A stretch of DNA of 23,060 nucleotides from JBHELG01 sp046263195 (GCA_046263195.1 JBHELG010000154.1:1-23060), one strand, 5' to 3'; shown: positions 7,457 to 15,948, numbered from the stretch's first letter. A program made the numbers and translations. The notes: generated by a model from the letters alone, not told the origin.

Positions 7457-7554
7457 CCTCACCGCGCCCTCCAGTCGTCAGACCTGTCCTTGGGTTGCTG
7501 CGCCCGCTCCTACGAGGCCTGTAGTATCAAGGGCAGGCCGACGGAGGGGATGTC

Positions 7555-8070
7555 ATGGCATGGTCCAGGCTCATCGCGCTGGTGGTCACAGTTCTGGTGT
7601 TCGCCGCCTGCGGCGGGGAGGACGTGAAGCAACCCGGCCCGCCCGGCGAGGAGAGGAAGCGCGCCACGGAACAGCTAACGAAGCCGGAAGAGGAACGCAC
7701 ATCGGGTCGAGTTGGCATGACCGCCAGCATGACCGGACCAGCCGAAGCGCCGAGGCCGGGTGATCCGGACGGCGCCGGGGCGGCGAACCTGTCCATCGAC
7801 ACCGCAACCAGCCAGCTCTGCTACAAGATCACCGTCGACAAGATCGCTCCCCCCACGCAGGCGCACATTCACGAGGGTGAGCCGGGTAGGGCCGGGCCGG
7901 TGGTGATCCCACTGCAGCCGGCCGTCACGGGCCCGCAAGAGAGATGCTTCGGCGCCGACGGGGCGACGTTGCAGCGCATCGTTTCTAACCCCCAGGGCTT
8001 CTACGTCAACGTCCACAACGCCGAGTTCCCTGATGGGGCGATTCGCGGCCAGCTGCAGGGACAGTACTAA
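7555..8070 (+). CDS. CHRD-domain lipoprotein
   Basis: A 171-aa secreted lipoprotein. The N-terminal signal ends in a lipobox (VFAAC), making Cys19 the likely lipidated residue. A charged linker follows, then a CHRD domain from about residue 55 to the end. The CHRD hallmarks are 'GAANLSIDTATSQLCYKITV', 'AHIHEGEPGRAGPVVIPL', 'FYVNVHNAEFPDGAIRGQL'. CHRD domains were first described in chordin and are common in bacterial surface proteins of unknown function. The HIH and NVHN histidines are typical of the family. ATG 7555 has GGAGGGG 5 nt upstream. It is on the same strand as the kinase, 98 nt downstream, and is followed by a strong hairpin, so it may be a separate transcript. Confidence 0.9.
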   Translation: MAWSRLIALVVTVLVFAACGGEDVKQPGPPGEERKRATEQLTKPEEERTSGRVGMTASMTGPAEAPRPGDPDGAGAANLSIDTATSQLCYKITVDKIAPPTQAHIHEGEPGRAGPVVIPLQPAVTGPQERCFGADGATLQRIVSNPQGFYVNVHNAEFPDGAIRGQLQGQY

Positions 8071-8146
8071 GACCTGACGCGACCAAGGCAACTTCCTGGC
8101 GCCAGCGTGGGCCTCCGCGACCCGAGGTCCGCGTCACGTTCGTCCC

Positions 8147-8180
8147 GCTGGCGGAGGGGTCTGCGGACCCTTCCGCCAGC
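8147..8180 (+). terminator. Strong 15-bp stem hairpin after CHRD gene
   Basis: The arm at 8147-8161 (GCTGGCGGAGGGGTC) pairs with 8166-8180 (GACCCTTCCGCCAGC) around a TGCG loop. All 15 positions pair, with one G-T wobble. No T run follows. Stem-only terminators are common in high-GC Gram-positives, so termination of the CHRD transcript about 77 nt after its stop is the likely role. Confidence 0.6.
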
Positions 8181-8264
8181 CCCAACTGCCGCCCCCTTCC
8201 GTCGCGGCAGACGAGGGGTCGAGGCTGAAGGCGTGAGGCTCGGACACGTTAACCTCGCAGCCTG

Positions 8265-8609
8265 ATGGAGCCCGTCACGCCGGAGCGCTTCGAGCAGCTG
8301 GTCGACGACGCGCTCGACGAGGTTCCCGAGGAACTGTGGCTTCAGTTCGACAACGTCGCGGTCATCGTGGACGACGAACACGAAGACGACCCCAACCTCC
8401 TCGGTATCTACGAGGGCATCCCGCTCACCGAGCGGTTCGACTATGGGGGGGTGGTGCCAGATGTCATCCGCATCTTCCGGCTGCCATTGTGCGCGCTGGT
8501 CCGAAGCGAACGTGAGCTCATGGAAGAGATCTACGTCACGGTCGTGCACGAGCTCGCCCATCACGTGGGCATAGACGACGAACGACTGCACGAGCTCGGC
8601 TGGGCCTGA
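8265..8609 (+). CDS. Small zincin-like metallopeptidase family protein (PF06262-like)
   Basis: A 114-aa cytosolic protein with the zinc-metalloprotease motif His95-Glu96-Leu-Ala-His99 in 'VTVVHELAHHVGIDDERLHELG', followed by the Asp/Glu-rich 'DDERLHEL' that supplies a likely third ligand. The N-terminal 'FEQLVDDALDEVPEELW' and central 'LLGIYEGIPLTER' match the compact minimal-zincin family (PF06262, formerly DUF1025), which lacks a signal peptide. No substrate is established. No good Shine-Dalgarno precedes ATG 8265, so the transcript may be leaderless or weakly translated. Convergent with the ABC operon to the right. Confidence 0.88.
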   Translation: MEPVTPERFEQLVDDALDEVPEELWLQFDNVAVIVDDEHEDDPNLLGIYEGIPLTERFDYGGVVPDVIRIFRLPLCALVRSERELMEEIYVTVVHELAHHVGIDDERLHELGWA

Positions 8610-8712
8610 CCCTCGGTCCAGTCCGAGCGGCGCCTGAAGTTAGCTGAACCACCCCGATCATCAGGAGGTAGGAGACTGCGGGGAAAGGTCGTAGTAGCGG
8701 TCTTGGGCCTGC

Positions 8713-9504
8713 TCAAGCCAGGAGCAGCCGCTCGATGCGTCGCGAAGCCACGAGCACCCCGGCGCTCCCGATCGCGATCAGGACCGCCGCATGTGCGATC
8801 AGCGTGACGTCCAGAATCCCGAGCGTGAGCGCGCGCACGATCTCGACCCCGTGGTAGAGCGGAGACAGCTGGGTGAGCCAGCGGAACGAGGGGGGGTAGA
8901 CGTCGAGTGGGTAGAACGTCGCCGAGAACAGGAACATCGGGATGGTGAGGAGCAGGAGCAGGTCGAAGTCCTGCCACGAACGCATGTAAGTGGCCCCGGC
9001 AATCGTGGCGGAGGCGAAGCAGAACCCGATCAACAGCGCCGAGGGGACCGCGAGCAGCCCCCACCAGGACTCCACCAGCCCCAGCACCGCGGCGACCAGG
9101 AGGAAGCCGGTGGCGTACAACCCTGACCGCAGCAGTGACCAGGTCACCTCGCCCACCACGATGTCTCGTGGCTGCATCGGGGTTGCAAGGGCCGCGTCGT
9201 AGAGCTTCTCGTAGCGCAGCTTGAAGTAGACGTTGTACATCTCGAAGACGGACCCGTTCATCGCCGCTGCTGCGAGCAGTGCTGGTGCGATGAATGCCGC
9301 GTAGGAGATCGGTGAGCCGCCCGGCCCGGCCATGTCGCCCACCAGTCCTCCCACGCCGATTCCCACCGCGAACAGGTAGAACAGCGGCTCGAACGCTCCG
9401 GACACCAGTACGAGCCAGTTACGGCGGTAAGCGAGCAGATTGCGTTCCACCAGGTGGCGGCCCCGTTCGGCTCCGACCAGACGGAGCGGCAGCAGCCGTG
9501 CCAT
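8713..9504 (-). CDS. ABC-2 type transporter permease (NodJ/DrrB-like)
   Basis: A 263-aa integral membrane protein with about six hydrophobic segments. The N-terminal 'ERNLLAYRRNWLVLVSGAFEPLFYLFAVGIG' is typical of NodJ-like ABC-2 permeases, as is the central 'YDAALATPMQPRDIVVGE' coupling helix. Late 'MFLFSATFYPLDVYPPSFRW...SPLYHGVEIVRAL' is the conserved ABC-2 region. It is the distal gene of a three-gene minus-strand operon with a second permease and an ATPase, so the exporter probably uses a heterodimeric membrane pair. ATG 9504 has AGGG upstream. GTG 9525, overlapping the previous stop as GTGA, is the alternative and would add seven residues. The substrate cannot be told from sequence. Confidence 0.9.
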   Translation of the reverse strand: MARLLPLRLVGAERGRHLVERNLLAYRRNWLVLVSGAFEPLFYLFAVGIGVGGLVGDMAGPGGSPISYAAFIAPALLAAAAMNGSVFEMYNVYFKLRYEKLYDAALATPMQPRDIVVGEVTWSLLRSGLYATGFLLVAAVLGLVESWWGLLAVPSALLIGFCFASATIAGATYMRSWQDFDLLLLLTIPMFLFSATFYPLDVYPPSFRWLTQLSPLYHGVEIVRALTLGILDVTLIAHAAVLIAIGSAGVLVASRRIERLLLA

Positions 9505-9521
9505 CCCTACAACCCTCGCGC

Positions 9522-10319
9522 TCACGGGGTCAGCCGCCGTCGCAGCAGGCTCACGGCCAGCAGCGTGCCGGCCACGCTCCACACGGCCAGGTAGCCGACG
9601 AGCAGGGCGACCGGAGCGTCTGGGGTCAGACCCAGGGCCGCCCATCTGGTCAGTTCGACGCCGTGCCACAGCGGGGTGGCCCAGGCGACCGGCTGCAGCC
9701 AGCCGGGGAGCTGGCCTATCGGAAAAAAGGCTCCGGACAGCAGGAAGACGGGGACGATCCCGAACCGGAACAGGTAGGCGAGCGCCTCGTCGTCTTCGAT
9801 CCAGCTCGTGAAGGCCATGACCGGCGGTGAGATTGCCATTCCCGTCAGAACGGCAGGCAGGACCGCCAGTAGAGACCGCCACAGGTCTGACACGTCGAAC
9901 AGCGTCATGACGACGGAGAAGATGGTCGCACTGACCACGAGGCGGATGGCGGCGGAAGCGAGGTGACCGAGCACGATGTCGTGTACCTGCACCGGCGTGG
10001 CGATCATCGCGTGGTAGCTGCGTCCCCATTTGATCCCGAGCCTCACCGGCCAGGATGATTCGCCGGCTGCGTTCTGAAAGGTCGTCGCTGCCAGCAGTCC
10101 CGCTCCCACGAACGCGATGTAGCTCACGCCTCCGAGTGCTTCCTCGCCCCCGCCCCGGTCGACGAGGGAACCCAGCCCCAGCCCCATTGCGGCAAGGAAG
10201 AGCGTCGGTGACACGAAGGATGAGAATGCGCTCCCCTGCCATGTCCGGCGCCAGCGGCGCAGGTTGCTCTCGACGACCCGCAGGGGCCCGAGCGTCGCTG
10301 TGACGGGGATCGCTCTCAT
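9522..10319 (-). CDS. ABC-2 type transporter permease
   Basis: A 265-aa membrane protein, about six transmembrane segments, homologous in layout to the permease encoded next. It has 'GPLRVVESNLRRWRRTW' at the N-terminus, the coupling segment 'YHAMIATPVQVHDIVLGH', and 'FLLSGAFFPIGQLPGWLQPVAWATPLWHGVELTR', a classic ABC-2 motif. The two permeases are clearly diverged, so this is unlikely to be a recent duplication. The ATG at 10319 overlaps the ATPase stop as ATGA, and its own stop abuts or overlaps the next permease start. Tight coupling of all three genes indicates one exporter complex. Confidence 0.9.
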   Translation of the reverse strand: MRAIPVTATLGPLRVVESNLRRWRRTWQGSAFSSFVSPTLFLAAMGLGLGSLVDRGGGEEALGGVSYIAFVGAGLLAATTFQNAAGESSWPVRLGIKWGRSYHAMIATPVQVHDIVLGHLASAAIRLVVSATIFSVVMTLFDVSDLWRSLLAVLPAVLTGMAISPPVMAFTSWIEDDEALAYLFRFGIVPVFLLSGAFFPIGQLPGWLQPVAWATPLWHGVELTRWAALGLTPDAPVALLVGYLAVWSVAGTLLAVSLLRRRLTP

Positions 10320-11248
10320 TCCACCAGCGTCCTGCCTGTGAGCTGCAGGAACACGTCCTCGAGGGTGCTGCGGCGAACGAGCAGGCTCGACGGCTCGAGC
10401 CCCCTGGCGTGGATGGCGTCGGTCGTGTCGTCAGCATCGTCGGTGTAAAGCAGCACGCGGTCGGAGAGCACCTCGATGCGCCCCGCCGTGTCCCCGAGCA
10501 GTTCCGCCTGACCGTCGGGGCCCTCCTGTCCGAACCGCAGCTCTACGACCTCACGCGTCGCATAGCGCGCTATGAGTTCGCGGGGTGATCCCTCGGCGAC
10601 GATCTTGGCATCGTCCATCACGACCAGCCGGTCACACAGTTGCTCGGCCTCATCCATGTAGTGCGTGGTGAGGATCAGGGTGACGCCACCCTGCTTGAGG
10701 CGGTAGAGCCGATCCCAGAGCAGATGTCGCGCCTGGGGGTCGAGGCCGGTGGTCGGCTCGTCGAGCAGGACCAGCTCCGGTTCGCTGACCAGGGCGCGGG
10801 CGATGGTGAGCCGTCGCTTCATCCCTCCCGAGAGGGAATCGACCTGGGAGTCGCGGCGCTCCCACAACTCGACGAACCGCAGCAGTTCCTCGCCACGCTC
10901 ACGGATCGCCCGCAGAGGCAGCCCGAAGAAGCGCCCGTAGACGATGAGGTTCTCGAAGACGGTGAGTTCGAGGTCGAGGGTGTTCTCTTGAGGTACCACG
11001 CCGAGCCGCGACTTGATCTCCCGCGCTTCCGTCGACGGATCACGACCGAGGACGCGCAGGTGGCCCGCGGTGACCGGCGAGACGCACCCGATCATCCGCA
11101 TCGTTGAGGTCTTGCCCGCACCGTTCGGACCGAGGAAACCGAAGGTCTCGCCCCGCCTGATGTGAAAGGAGATGGCGTCGACCGCCACGAAGTCCCCGAA
11201 CCGCTTGGTCAGGTCCCGGGCCTCGACGAGTGGAGGGAGGTTCGACAT
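10316..11248 (-). CDS. ABC transporter ATP-binding protein (NodI/DrrA-type)
   Basis: A 310-aa cytosolic ATPase driving the two ABC-2 permeases encoded downstream. Walker A is GPNGAGKT (40-47), the Q-loop is in 'VVPQENTLD', the signature is LSGGMKRR (139-146), Walker B is 'ELVLLDEP' (about 158-165), and the H-loop is in 'TTHYMDEAEQLCDR'. 'ARHLLWDRLYRL' after the D-loop resembles NodI-type exporters. The C-terminal about 90 residues form the regulatory extension with the 'STLEDVFLQLTGR' ending typical of DrrA-like proteins. First gene of the operon. It is divergent from typA, and the 175-bp gap contains an inverted repeat. The Shine-Dalgarno at ATG 11248 is weak. Confidence 0.92.
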   Translation of the reverse strand: MSNLPPLVEARDLTKRFGDFVAVDAISFHIRRGETFGFLGPNGAGKTSTMRMIGCVSPVTAGHLRVLGRDPSTEAREIKSRLGVVPQENTLDLELTVFENLIVYGRFFGLPLRAIRERGEELLRFVELWERRDSQVDSLSGGMKRRLTIARALVSEPELVLLDEPTTGLDPQARHLLWDRLYRLKQGGVTLILTTHYMDEAEQLCDRLVVMDDAKIVAEGSPRELIARYATREVVELRFGQEGPDGQAELLGDTAGRIEVLSDRVLLYTDDADDTTDAIHARGLEPSSLLVRRSTLEDVFLQLTGRTLVE

Positions 11249-11263
11249 GGGTCAGGCGAAGGT

Positions 11264-11290
11264 ACCGCCCGACTTGGGTGGGAGGGCGGT
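11264..11290. promoter_or_regulatory. Inverted repeat in the divergent ABC/typA promoter region
   Basis: ACCGCCC at 11264-11270 and GGGCGGT at 11284-11290 form a perfect 7-bp inverted repeat with a 13-bp spacer, about 20 bp centre to centre. It lies 16 nt upstream of the ABC ATPase start. It could be an operator for a dimeric repressor or simply a GC-rich coincidence. No regulator gene adjoins it. Confidence 0.3.
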
Positions 11291-11423
11291 CCTGGCTTGC
11301 CCAAGACCGCCGGGGGGACAATTCGACGGCATGCCTGCCGATGAGAGAGCCCCTACCCGTGACACGTGTGGCGCGACCGGGCGTACCTTGTGAGCGTCCC
11401 GTCCCCGCTGCCTGAGGTCCCCT

Positions 11424-13289
11424 GTGGCCATCCGTGAAGATCTGCGCAACGTGGCGATCATCGCCCACGTCGACCACGGCAAGACGACGCTCGTCGATGC
11501 GATGCTGTGGCAGTCGGGAGCCTTCCGCGCCAATCAGGACGTCGCGGAGCGCGTCATGGACTCGGGTGACCTCGAGCGCGAGAAGGGCATCACCATCCTC
11601 GCCAAGAACGCTGCCCTCACCGGGGACGGGGTGACGATCAACGTGGTCGATACACCTGGGCATGCCGACTTCGGGGGCGAGGTCGAGAGAGCGCTGTCCA
11701 TGGTCGACGGGGCCCTGCTGCTGGTCGACGCCTCGGAGGGTCCGCTGCCCCAGACGAGGTTCGTGCTGCGCAAGGCCCTCGAGGCACGACTGCCCGTGCT
11801 TGTCGTCATCAACAAGATCGACCGTGCAGATGCCCGCCCCGGCGAGGTGGCCGACGAGGTGTTCGACCTCATGATCGACCTCGGCGCCGACGACGAGCAG
11901 ATCGACGTCCCGGTCCTGTACACGAACGCAAAGGCGGGGAGCGCGAGCAAGGACATGGAGGTCGAGGGCACCGACCTCGGGCCCCTGTTCGAAGCGATCC
12001 GGGACACGATCCCCCCGCCGCAGTACACGCCCGGCCAAGCCCTGCAGGCGCTCGTCACGAACCTCGACGCCGACCCCTACATCGGGCGTCTGGCGCTGTG
12101 CCGGGTCGTCAACGGTCGCATCCGACGCGGTCAGCAGGTGGCCTGGTGCCGGTCGGACGGGACAGTCGAGCCGGCCAAGGTCGCCGAACTGTTCATGACC
12201 CGCAACCTCGACCGCGTCATGGTCGAGGAGGCCGGCCCCGGTGATCTGATCGCGGTAGCCGGCATCGAGAACGTCATGATCGGCGACACCCTGGCCGATC
12301 CGGCAGACCCCACGCCCCTTCCTCGCCTGACGGTCGACGAACCGAGCCTTTCACTGACGATCGGGGTGAACACCTCACCCCTGGCAGGTCAGGACGGGGA
12401 CAAGCTGACCGCCCGCGTAATCGAGGGCCGTCTGCGGCAGGAGCTCGTGGGGAACGTCTCTCTGCGCCTGTTCGACGGCGAGCGTCCGGATGTCTGGGAG
12501 GTGCAGGGGCGGGGCGAGCTCCAACTCGCGGTGCTGGTCGAGACCATGCGACGCGAAGGATACGAGCTGACCGTCGGAAAGCCTTCGGTCGTGACGCGGA
12601 TGCTCGATGGGTCCCTGCACGAGCCCGTCGAGCACCTCTCCATCGATGTGCCGGAGGACTACGTCGGCGTGGTCACCCAGCTTCTCGGGCTGCGCAAGGG
12701 CCGCATGCTGCAGATGATCAACCACGGCAGCGGGTGGGCTCGTCTCGAATACCGCATCCCGGCCCGTGGGCTCATCGGGTTCCGCGGCGAGTTTCTGACG
12801 GAGACCCGCGGGACGGGCATTCTTCATCACGTGTTCGATGGCTACGAGCCCTGGCAGGGAGAGCTCCGCACCCGGCCCACCGGCAGCCTCATCGCTGACC
12901 GGCGTGGGGTCGCGACGACCTACGCCCTTCTGTCTCTGCAGGAGCGGGGAGTGCTGTTCATCGCGCCGGGCAGCGAGGTCTACGAAGGCATGATCGTGGG
13001 TGCGAACGCGCGCCCCGAGGACATGGACTGCAACCCCGCGAAGGAGAAGAAGCTCACCAACGTGCGCTCCTCGACGGCCGACGAGCTCGTGCGCCTGGCG
13101 CCGCCTCAACACCTCTCGCTCGAGCAGGCGCTCGAGTTCATCCGCGCCGACGAGGCGGTCGAGGTGACGCCTCGGGCGATACGCATGCGCAAGCTCGGGT
13201 TGGACGCGGCGGCGCGGCGACGCGAAGCCAAGCGGGACAAGGATCAAGTTGTGGTGAGCCCGGCCCGGCGCAGGAGCCCGACCGCATGA
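11424..13289 (+). CDS. typA: Ribosome-associated GTPase TypA/BipA
   Basis: A 621-aa translational GTPase of the EF-G-like superfamily that acts on the ribosome and aids 50S assembly and stress growth. G1 is 'AHVDHGKTT', the G2 region is 'REKGITILAKN', G3 is 'DTPGHADFGGEVERAL', G4 'NKID' is in 'VVINKIDRADARP', and the later domains end with the TypA-specific 'GLIGFRGEFLTETRGTGI' and 'NVRSSTADELVRLAPP' blocks. Length is normal for the family. GTG 11424 has TGAGGT 6 nt upstream and gives the standard N-terminus (AIREDLRNVAIIAHVDHG). A housekeeping gene, apparently monocistronic. Confidence 0.96.
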   Translation: MAIREDLRNVAIIAHVDHGKTTLVDAMLWQSGAFRANQDVAERVMDSGDLEREKGITILAKNAALTGDGVTINVVDTPGHADFGGEVERALSMVDGALLLVDASEGPLPQTRFVLRKALEARLPVLVVINKIDRADARPGEVADEVFDLMIDLGADDEQIDVPVLYTNAKAGSASKDMEVEGTDLGPLFEAIRDTIPPPQYTPGQALQALVTNLDADPYIGRLALCRVVNGRIRRGQQVAWCRSDGTVEPAKVAELFMTRNLDRVMVEEAGPGDLIAVAGIENVMIGDTLADPADPTPLPRLTVDEPSLSLTIGVNTSPLAGQDGDKLTARVIEGRLRQELVGNVSLRLFDGERPDVWEVQGRGELQLAVLVETMRREGYELTVGKPSVVTRMLDGSLHEPVEHLSIDVPEDYVGVVTQLLGLRKGRMLQMINHGSGWARLEYRIPARGLIGFRGEFLTETRGTGILHHVFDGYEPWQGELRTRPTGSLIADRRGVATTYALLSLQERGVLFIAPGSEVYEGMIVGANARPEDMDCNPAKEKKLTNVRSSTADELVRLAPPQHLSLEQALEFIRADEAVEVTPRAIRMRKLGLDAAARRREAKRDKDQVVVSPARRRSPTA

Positions 13290-13635
13290 GGCACCGCGCG
13301 CTGTGTACGCGCCCTGTTGTGCGCTAGACAGCCCGAGCGGTACGTCGCCGAGCCTCGAGCTCATCCCTGATCGCATCGAGCTTCCTCCGGCGAGCCGAAA
13401 CGAGCCAACGGCTCTCGCCCAGCAGTTCGTGCCAAACGGCACGATCTCCGGGAACGAGGACCTGACCGGCCTGCCGGCCGCCACTTGACCGCCATGCCCG
13501 ATCGGCCACCTCCTAGCGGCCCCGCAGCCGCCGCCCCCGCAGTTCTTGACTTGCACGGTTGTAATCCGTAGGCAGCGTGGGTAGCGGGGGTGGGGGTCGC
13601 AGCGGGGTAGCTGGACCAGGGTGGCGGGAGGAACG
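13290..13635. other. typA-parA intergenic region
   Basis: About 345 bases. Seen here: a possible short hairpin just after typA (GCGCG/CGCGC around 13299-13312), the doubtful small minus-strand frame at 13324-13509, and a candidate promoter for the ParA gene: TTGACT at 13546-13551, a 17-bp spacer, then a poor TAGGCA at 13569-13574. Nothing else recognisable. Confidence 0.35.
13324..13509 (-). CDS. Possible small protein, unrecognised
   Basis: A 61-codon minus-strand frame in the otherwise empty typA-parA gap. The C-terminal half (ELLGESRWLVSARRRKLDAIRDELEARRR) is a plausible charged helix. It loosely recalls the helical segment of small actinobacterial regulators of the RsiG type, but the match is too weak to name it. 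The GTG start at 13509 has no clear ribosome binding site. It could be a chance frame. Confidence 0.22.
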   Translation of the reverse strand: MADRAWRSSGGRQAGQVLVPGDRAVWHELLGESRWLVSARRRKLDAIRDELEARRRTARAV

Positions 13636-14544
13636 ATGCTCGAGAACGTGCTGGCTGTCGCAAATGGCAAGGGAGGGGTCGGCAAGACCACGATCGCGGC
13701 GAACGTGGCGGGTCAGGCCGCGTTGTCCGGCTGGCGGGTGCTCGTTTGTGACCTGGACGCCCAGGGGGACCTCGGTCGAGACCTCGGCTATGTCCAGGCC
13801 GGTCGCTCAGATGGAGGGCAGGCGCTGTTCGACGCGGTATGCCGTGGCCAGCCTCTCAAGCCGCTGACGGAGGTACGGGAAGGGCTGGACGCGATAGCCG
13901 GTGGGGAGGAGTTGGACTACCTGGAGAGCGTGCTGGATCGCAAGCGGTTGCGAGAGGACACCCAGCGAACGCCGTTAGAGGCGGCGCTCCGAGAGATTGC
14001 CGTCGACTACGACCTCGTGCTGCTCGACTGTCCCCCCAGTCTGGGAGAGCTCGTGCGGGAGGCGTTCGTGACGGCGCGGTTCATCCTCATTCCCACGACG
14101 CGTGATGACGGGTCCACTGACGGCCTCGTACGCATCGCGCGGATGGTGGCCAGCGTACGTGCGAGCGACAACCCGGCGATCGAAGTCCTGGGGGTGGTGC
14201 TGTTCGATTTCGGGGCGGCTGACAGCTGCATGATCCGTGAGACGCGCGCAGTCCTTCAGGAGAGTCTCCAGGGTCACGTCCCGGTCTTCGACACCGTTGT
14301 GAGGCACAACCGCAAGGGCTCGGCAGAGATGCGGCGCCTGGGTCTGCTCGCCTACGAGTACGAGCGTGCGATGCTGGCCTCCCTGGCGACGGACTACTTC
14401 GGCGCCGCGAAGAACTTCTCGCGAGGTGCCGGGGGGCTGGCCGGCGACTACGAGGCCCTTTCACAGCAGATCCTGGCCCGCTATGCGGAAACGCTGAATG
14501 ACAGGGCGAGCAGGGTCGGGGCGTATTCGGAGGTGCGCGCATGA
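13636..14544 (+). CDS. ParA-family ATPase
   Basis: A 302-aa Walker-type ATPase of the ParA/MinD/Soj superfamily. The deviant Walker A is in 'NGKGGVGKTTIAANVA' (residues about 9-24), the A' box is 'VLVCDLDAQGDLG', and Walker B is 'YDLVLLDCPPSLGELV'. 'RHNRKGSAEMRRLG' follows late. Such proteins position DNA or protein cargo, usually with a small partner encoded next. ATG 13636 is preceded by GGGAGGA at ideal spacing; an upstream GTG at 13621 is less likely. The stop overlaps the next start (ATGA). No gidB or other chromosomal par-locus neighbours are visible, so this is probably an orphan or element-derived ParA, not the main chromosome-segregation gene. Confidence 0.9.
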   Translation: MLENVLAVANGKGGVGKTTIAANVAGQAALSGWRVLVCDLDAQGDLGRDLGYVQAGRSDGGQALFDAVCRGQPLKPLTEVREGLDAIAGGEELDYLESVLDRKRLREDTQRTPLEAALREIAVDYDLVLLDCPPSLGELVREAFVTARFILIPTTRDDGSTDGLVRIARMVASVRASDNPAIEVLGVVLFDFGAADSCMIRETRAVLQESLQGHVPVFDTVVRHNRKGSAEMRRLGLLAYEYERAMLASLATDYFGAAKNFSRGAGGLAGDYEALSQQILARYAETLNDRASRVGAYSEVRA

Positions 14545-15098
14545 GTAGACCGAAGTTCGATGTCGCCGGCCTCTGGGAGCACGATTCCGCTTCCCGGAAC
14601 GGTGACCAGGGACATGGGACGAATCGGCCCGACCGAGCAGCCCAGGTGGCCTTTCCTCCTCGCCCCACCTTCGCCGTGACGCAGCAGCAGGCGCCGGTGC
14701 AGTCGCCCCTGCCGCCGGCTCGCGCACAACATCCGGCTCAACCGGTCGTGGACCTATCCGAGGGCGAACAGGGAACGACCTCCCGGAGAACGACCGTCTA
14801 CGTTTCGACCCCTCCCATCGCATGGCTACGCGAAGCAGCGAGGTTTACCAACCCGGTCTGGTCCCCCCTCTTTGAGTGGCCCCAGCCCGTCACGTGCGTG
14901 AGCGTTTCGACGACGGGCAAGCCTTGTCCCGCATGGTCGCCGGGTTGGTCGGTCGGCTTTGGGCTCGTGTCTCTGGTGTTCCCCTTCGTCGCTTGGGCAG
15001 GAGGCGGCTGGTTGGGACCGTTCGGGCCTGTCCCATCTTGGGGGACCGCGAGCTGGGCGGTCGGGACCGCTCCACTGGGGGCAAACCGAAGCGGCTGA
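14541..15098 (+). CDS. Putative ParA partner protein, possibly frameshifted
   Basis: Coupled to the ParA gene by an ATGA overlap. In the frame as written it is 185 aa. The N-terminus 'MSRPKFDVAGLWEH' is followed by a Pro/Gln-rich linker, then 'SRRTTVYVSTPPIAWLREAAR', which looks like the beta-strand plus helix of a small ribbon-helix-helix or ParB-like DNA-binding partner. After about residue 110 the frame becomes Trp/Gly/Pro-rich (WPQPVTCVSVS... WAGGGWLGPFGPV) and looks non-native. Another frame from 14876 reads 'APARHVRERFDDGQALSRMVAGL', a plausible helix. A frameshift near 14870-14880 is therefore suspected. I do not recognise the family with certainty. Confidence 0.55.
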   Translation: MSRPKFDVAGLWEHDSASRNGDQGHGTNRPDRAAQVAFPPRPTFAVTQQQAPVQSPLPPARAQHPAQPVVDLSEGEQGTTSRRTTVYVSTPPIAWLREAARFTNPVWSPLFEWPQPVTCVSVSTTGKPCPAWSPGWSVGFGLVSLVFPFVAWAGGGWLGPFGPVPSWGTASWAVGTAPLGANRSG

Positions 15099-15135
15099 GG
15101 GCGCTTCCTCGCCAGCAGTGAGTTGCTCGTCTCGC

Positions 15136-15948
15136 TCACGCCCTGCGCTTGAGGGCCAGCACTGACAGCGGGGCGAACACCGTCACGATCGCAGCCGCCC
15201 ACAGCATGGAATTCCTGACTGGATGAGCGACCGGCCCGCCCACGAGCAGGCCGCGGGAAGCGTCGGCAAGGAACGACGCCGGGTTGACTCTCACGACCGC
15301 CTGCAGCCAGCCCGGCAGGGTATCGACTGGCACGAACACGTTGCTGACGAACGTGATCGGGAACAGCGTCGTGAAGCCGAAGATCTGCACCCGCTCCGCG
15401 TCCCTGGCCATAACCCCGATCAGCACCGCCACCCAGGAGAACGCCAGGGCGAACACGAGCAGCAGCGCGACCACCCCCAGCAGTCCGGTCACACTCGTGC
15501 CGACGCGGAAACCGAGGAGCATGCCGACGCCGAGCACGAGCACGGTGGACCAGGCCTGCTTGACCTGGTCCGAGAGGATGCGCCCTGCCAGCGGCGCCCA
15601 CCGGGCTATCGGCAGGGAACGGAGCCGGTCGAACATTCCCTGGGTCAGGTCGCTGTTCAGCCCGAACGCGACGTTGAGCGTTTCGAACAGCATGTTCATG
15701 ACGATCATGCCCGGCAGCATGTAGTTCAGGTACTCGCGGGTGCTCCCGGCGATCGCCCCGCCGAACATGTAGGTGAACAGCAGCAGGAACATGATCGGCT
15801 GGATGCTGAACTCCCCCAGCTCCAATGGGTTGTGCCGGACCTGAACGATCGAGCGCCACGACAGGGTGAGCGTCTGTCGCAGCCCCGCCAGCGGGCCCAC
15901 CCGAGGGCTCAGGGCGGGGCCGGCAGGGGCGTTCGCCGTGAGGTTCAT
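15136..15948 (-). CDS. ABC-2 type transporter permease (DrrB-like)
   Basis: A 270-aa integral membrane protein with about six hydrophobic segments. The first is in 'PIMFLLLFTYMFGGAIAG'. Then come 'YLNYMLPGMIVMNMLFETLNVAFGLNSDLTQGMFDRLRSLPIARWAPLAGRILSD', a textbook DrrB coupling region, and late 'FPITFVSNVFVPVDTLPGWLQAVVRVNPASFLADASRGLL'. DrrB-type permeases export hydrophobic drugs, antibiotics or lipids. The ATG at 15948 overlaps the ATPase stop (ATGA), so the two form one exporter. Unlike the operon at 8713-11248 there is only one permease, so a homodimer is expected. Confidence 0.92.
   Translation of the reverse strand: MNLTANAPAGPALSPRVGPLAGLRQTLTLSWRSIVQVRHNPLELGEFSIQPIMFLLLFTYMFGGAIAGSTREYLNYMLPGMIVMNMLFETLNVAFGLNSDLTQGMFDRLRSLPIARWAPLAGRILSDQVKQAWSTVLVLGVGMLLGFRVGTSVTGLLGVVALLLVFALAFSWVAVLIGVMARDAERVQIFGFTTLFPITFVSNVFVPVDTLPGWLQAVVRVNPASFLADASRGLLVGGPVAHPVRNSMLWAAAIVTVFAPLSVLALKRRA

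Noticed and set aside
7496..7537. A promoter for the CHRD gene (TAGTAT as -10)
   Set aside because: No -35-like hexamer at acceptable spacing.
8713..10437. A 574-codon frame apparently fusing sequence upstream of the distal ABC permease
   Set aside because: The extra N-terminal part is a shadow of the other permease gene. The true start is near 9504 or 9525.
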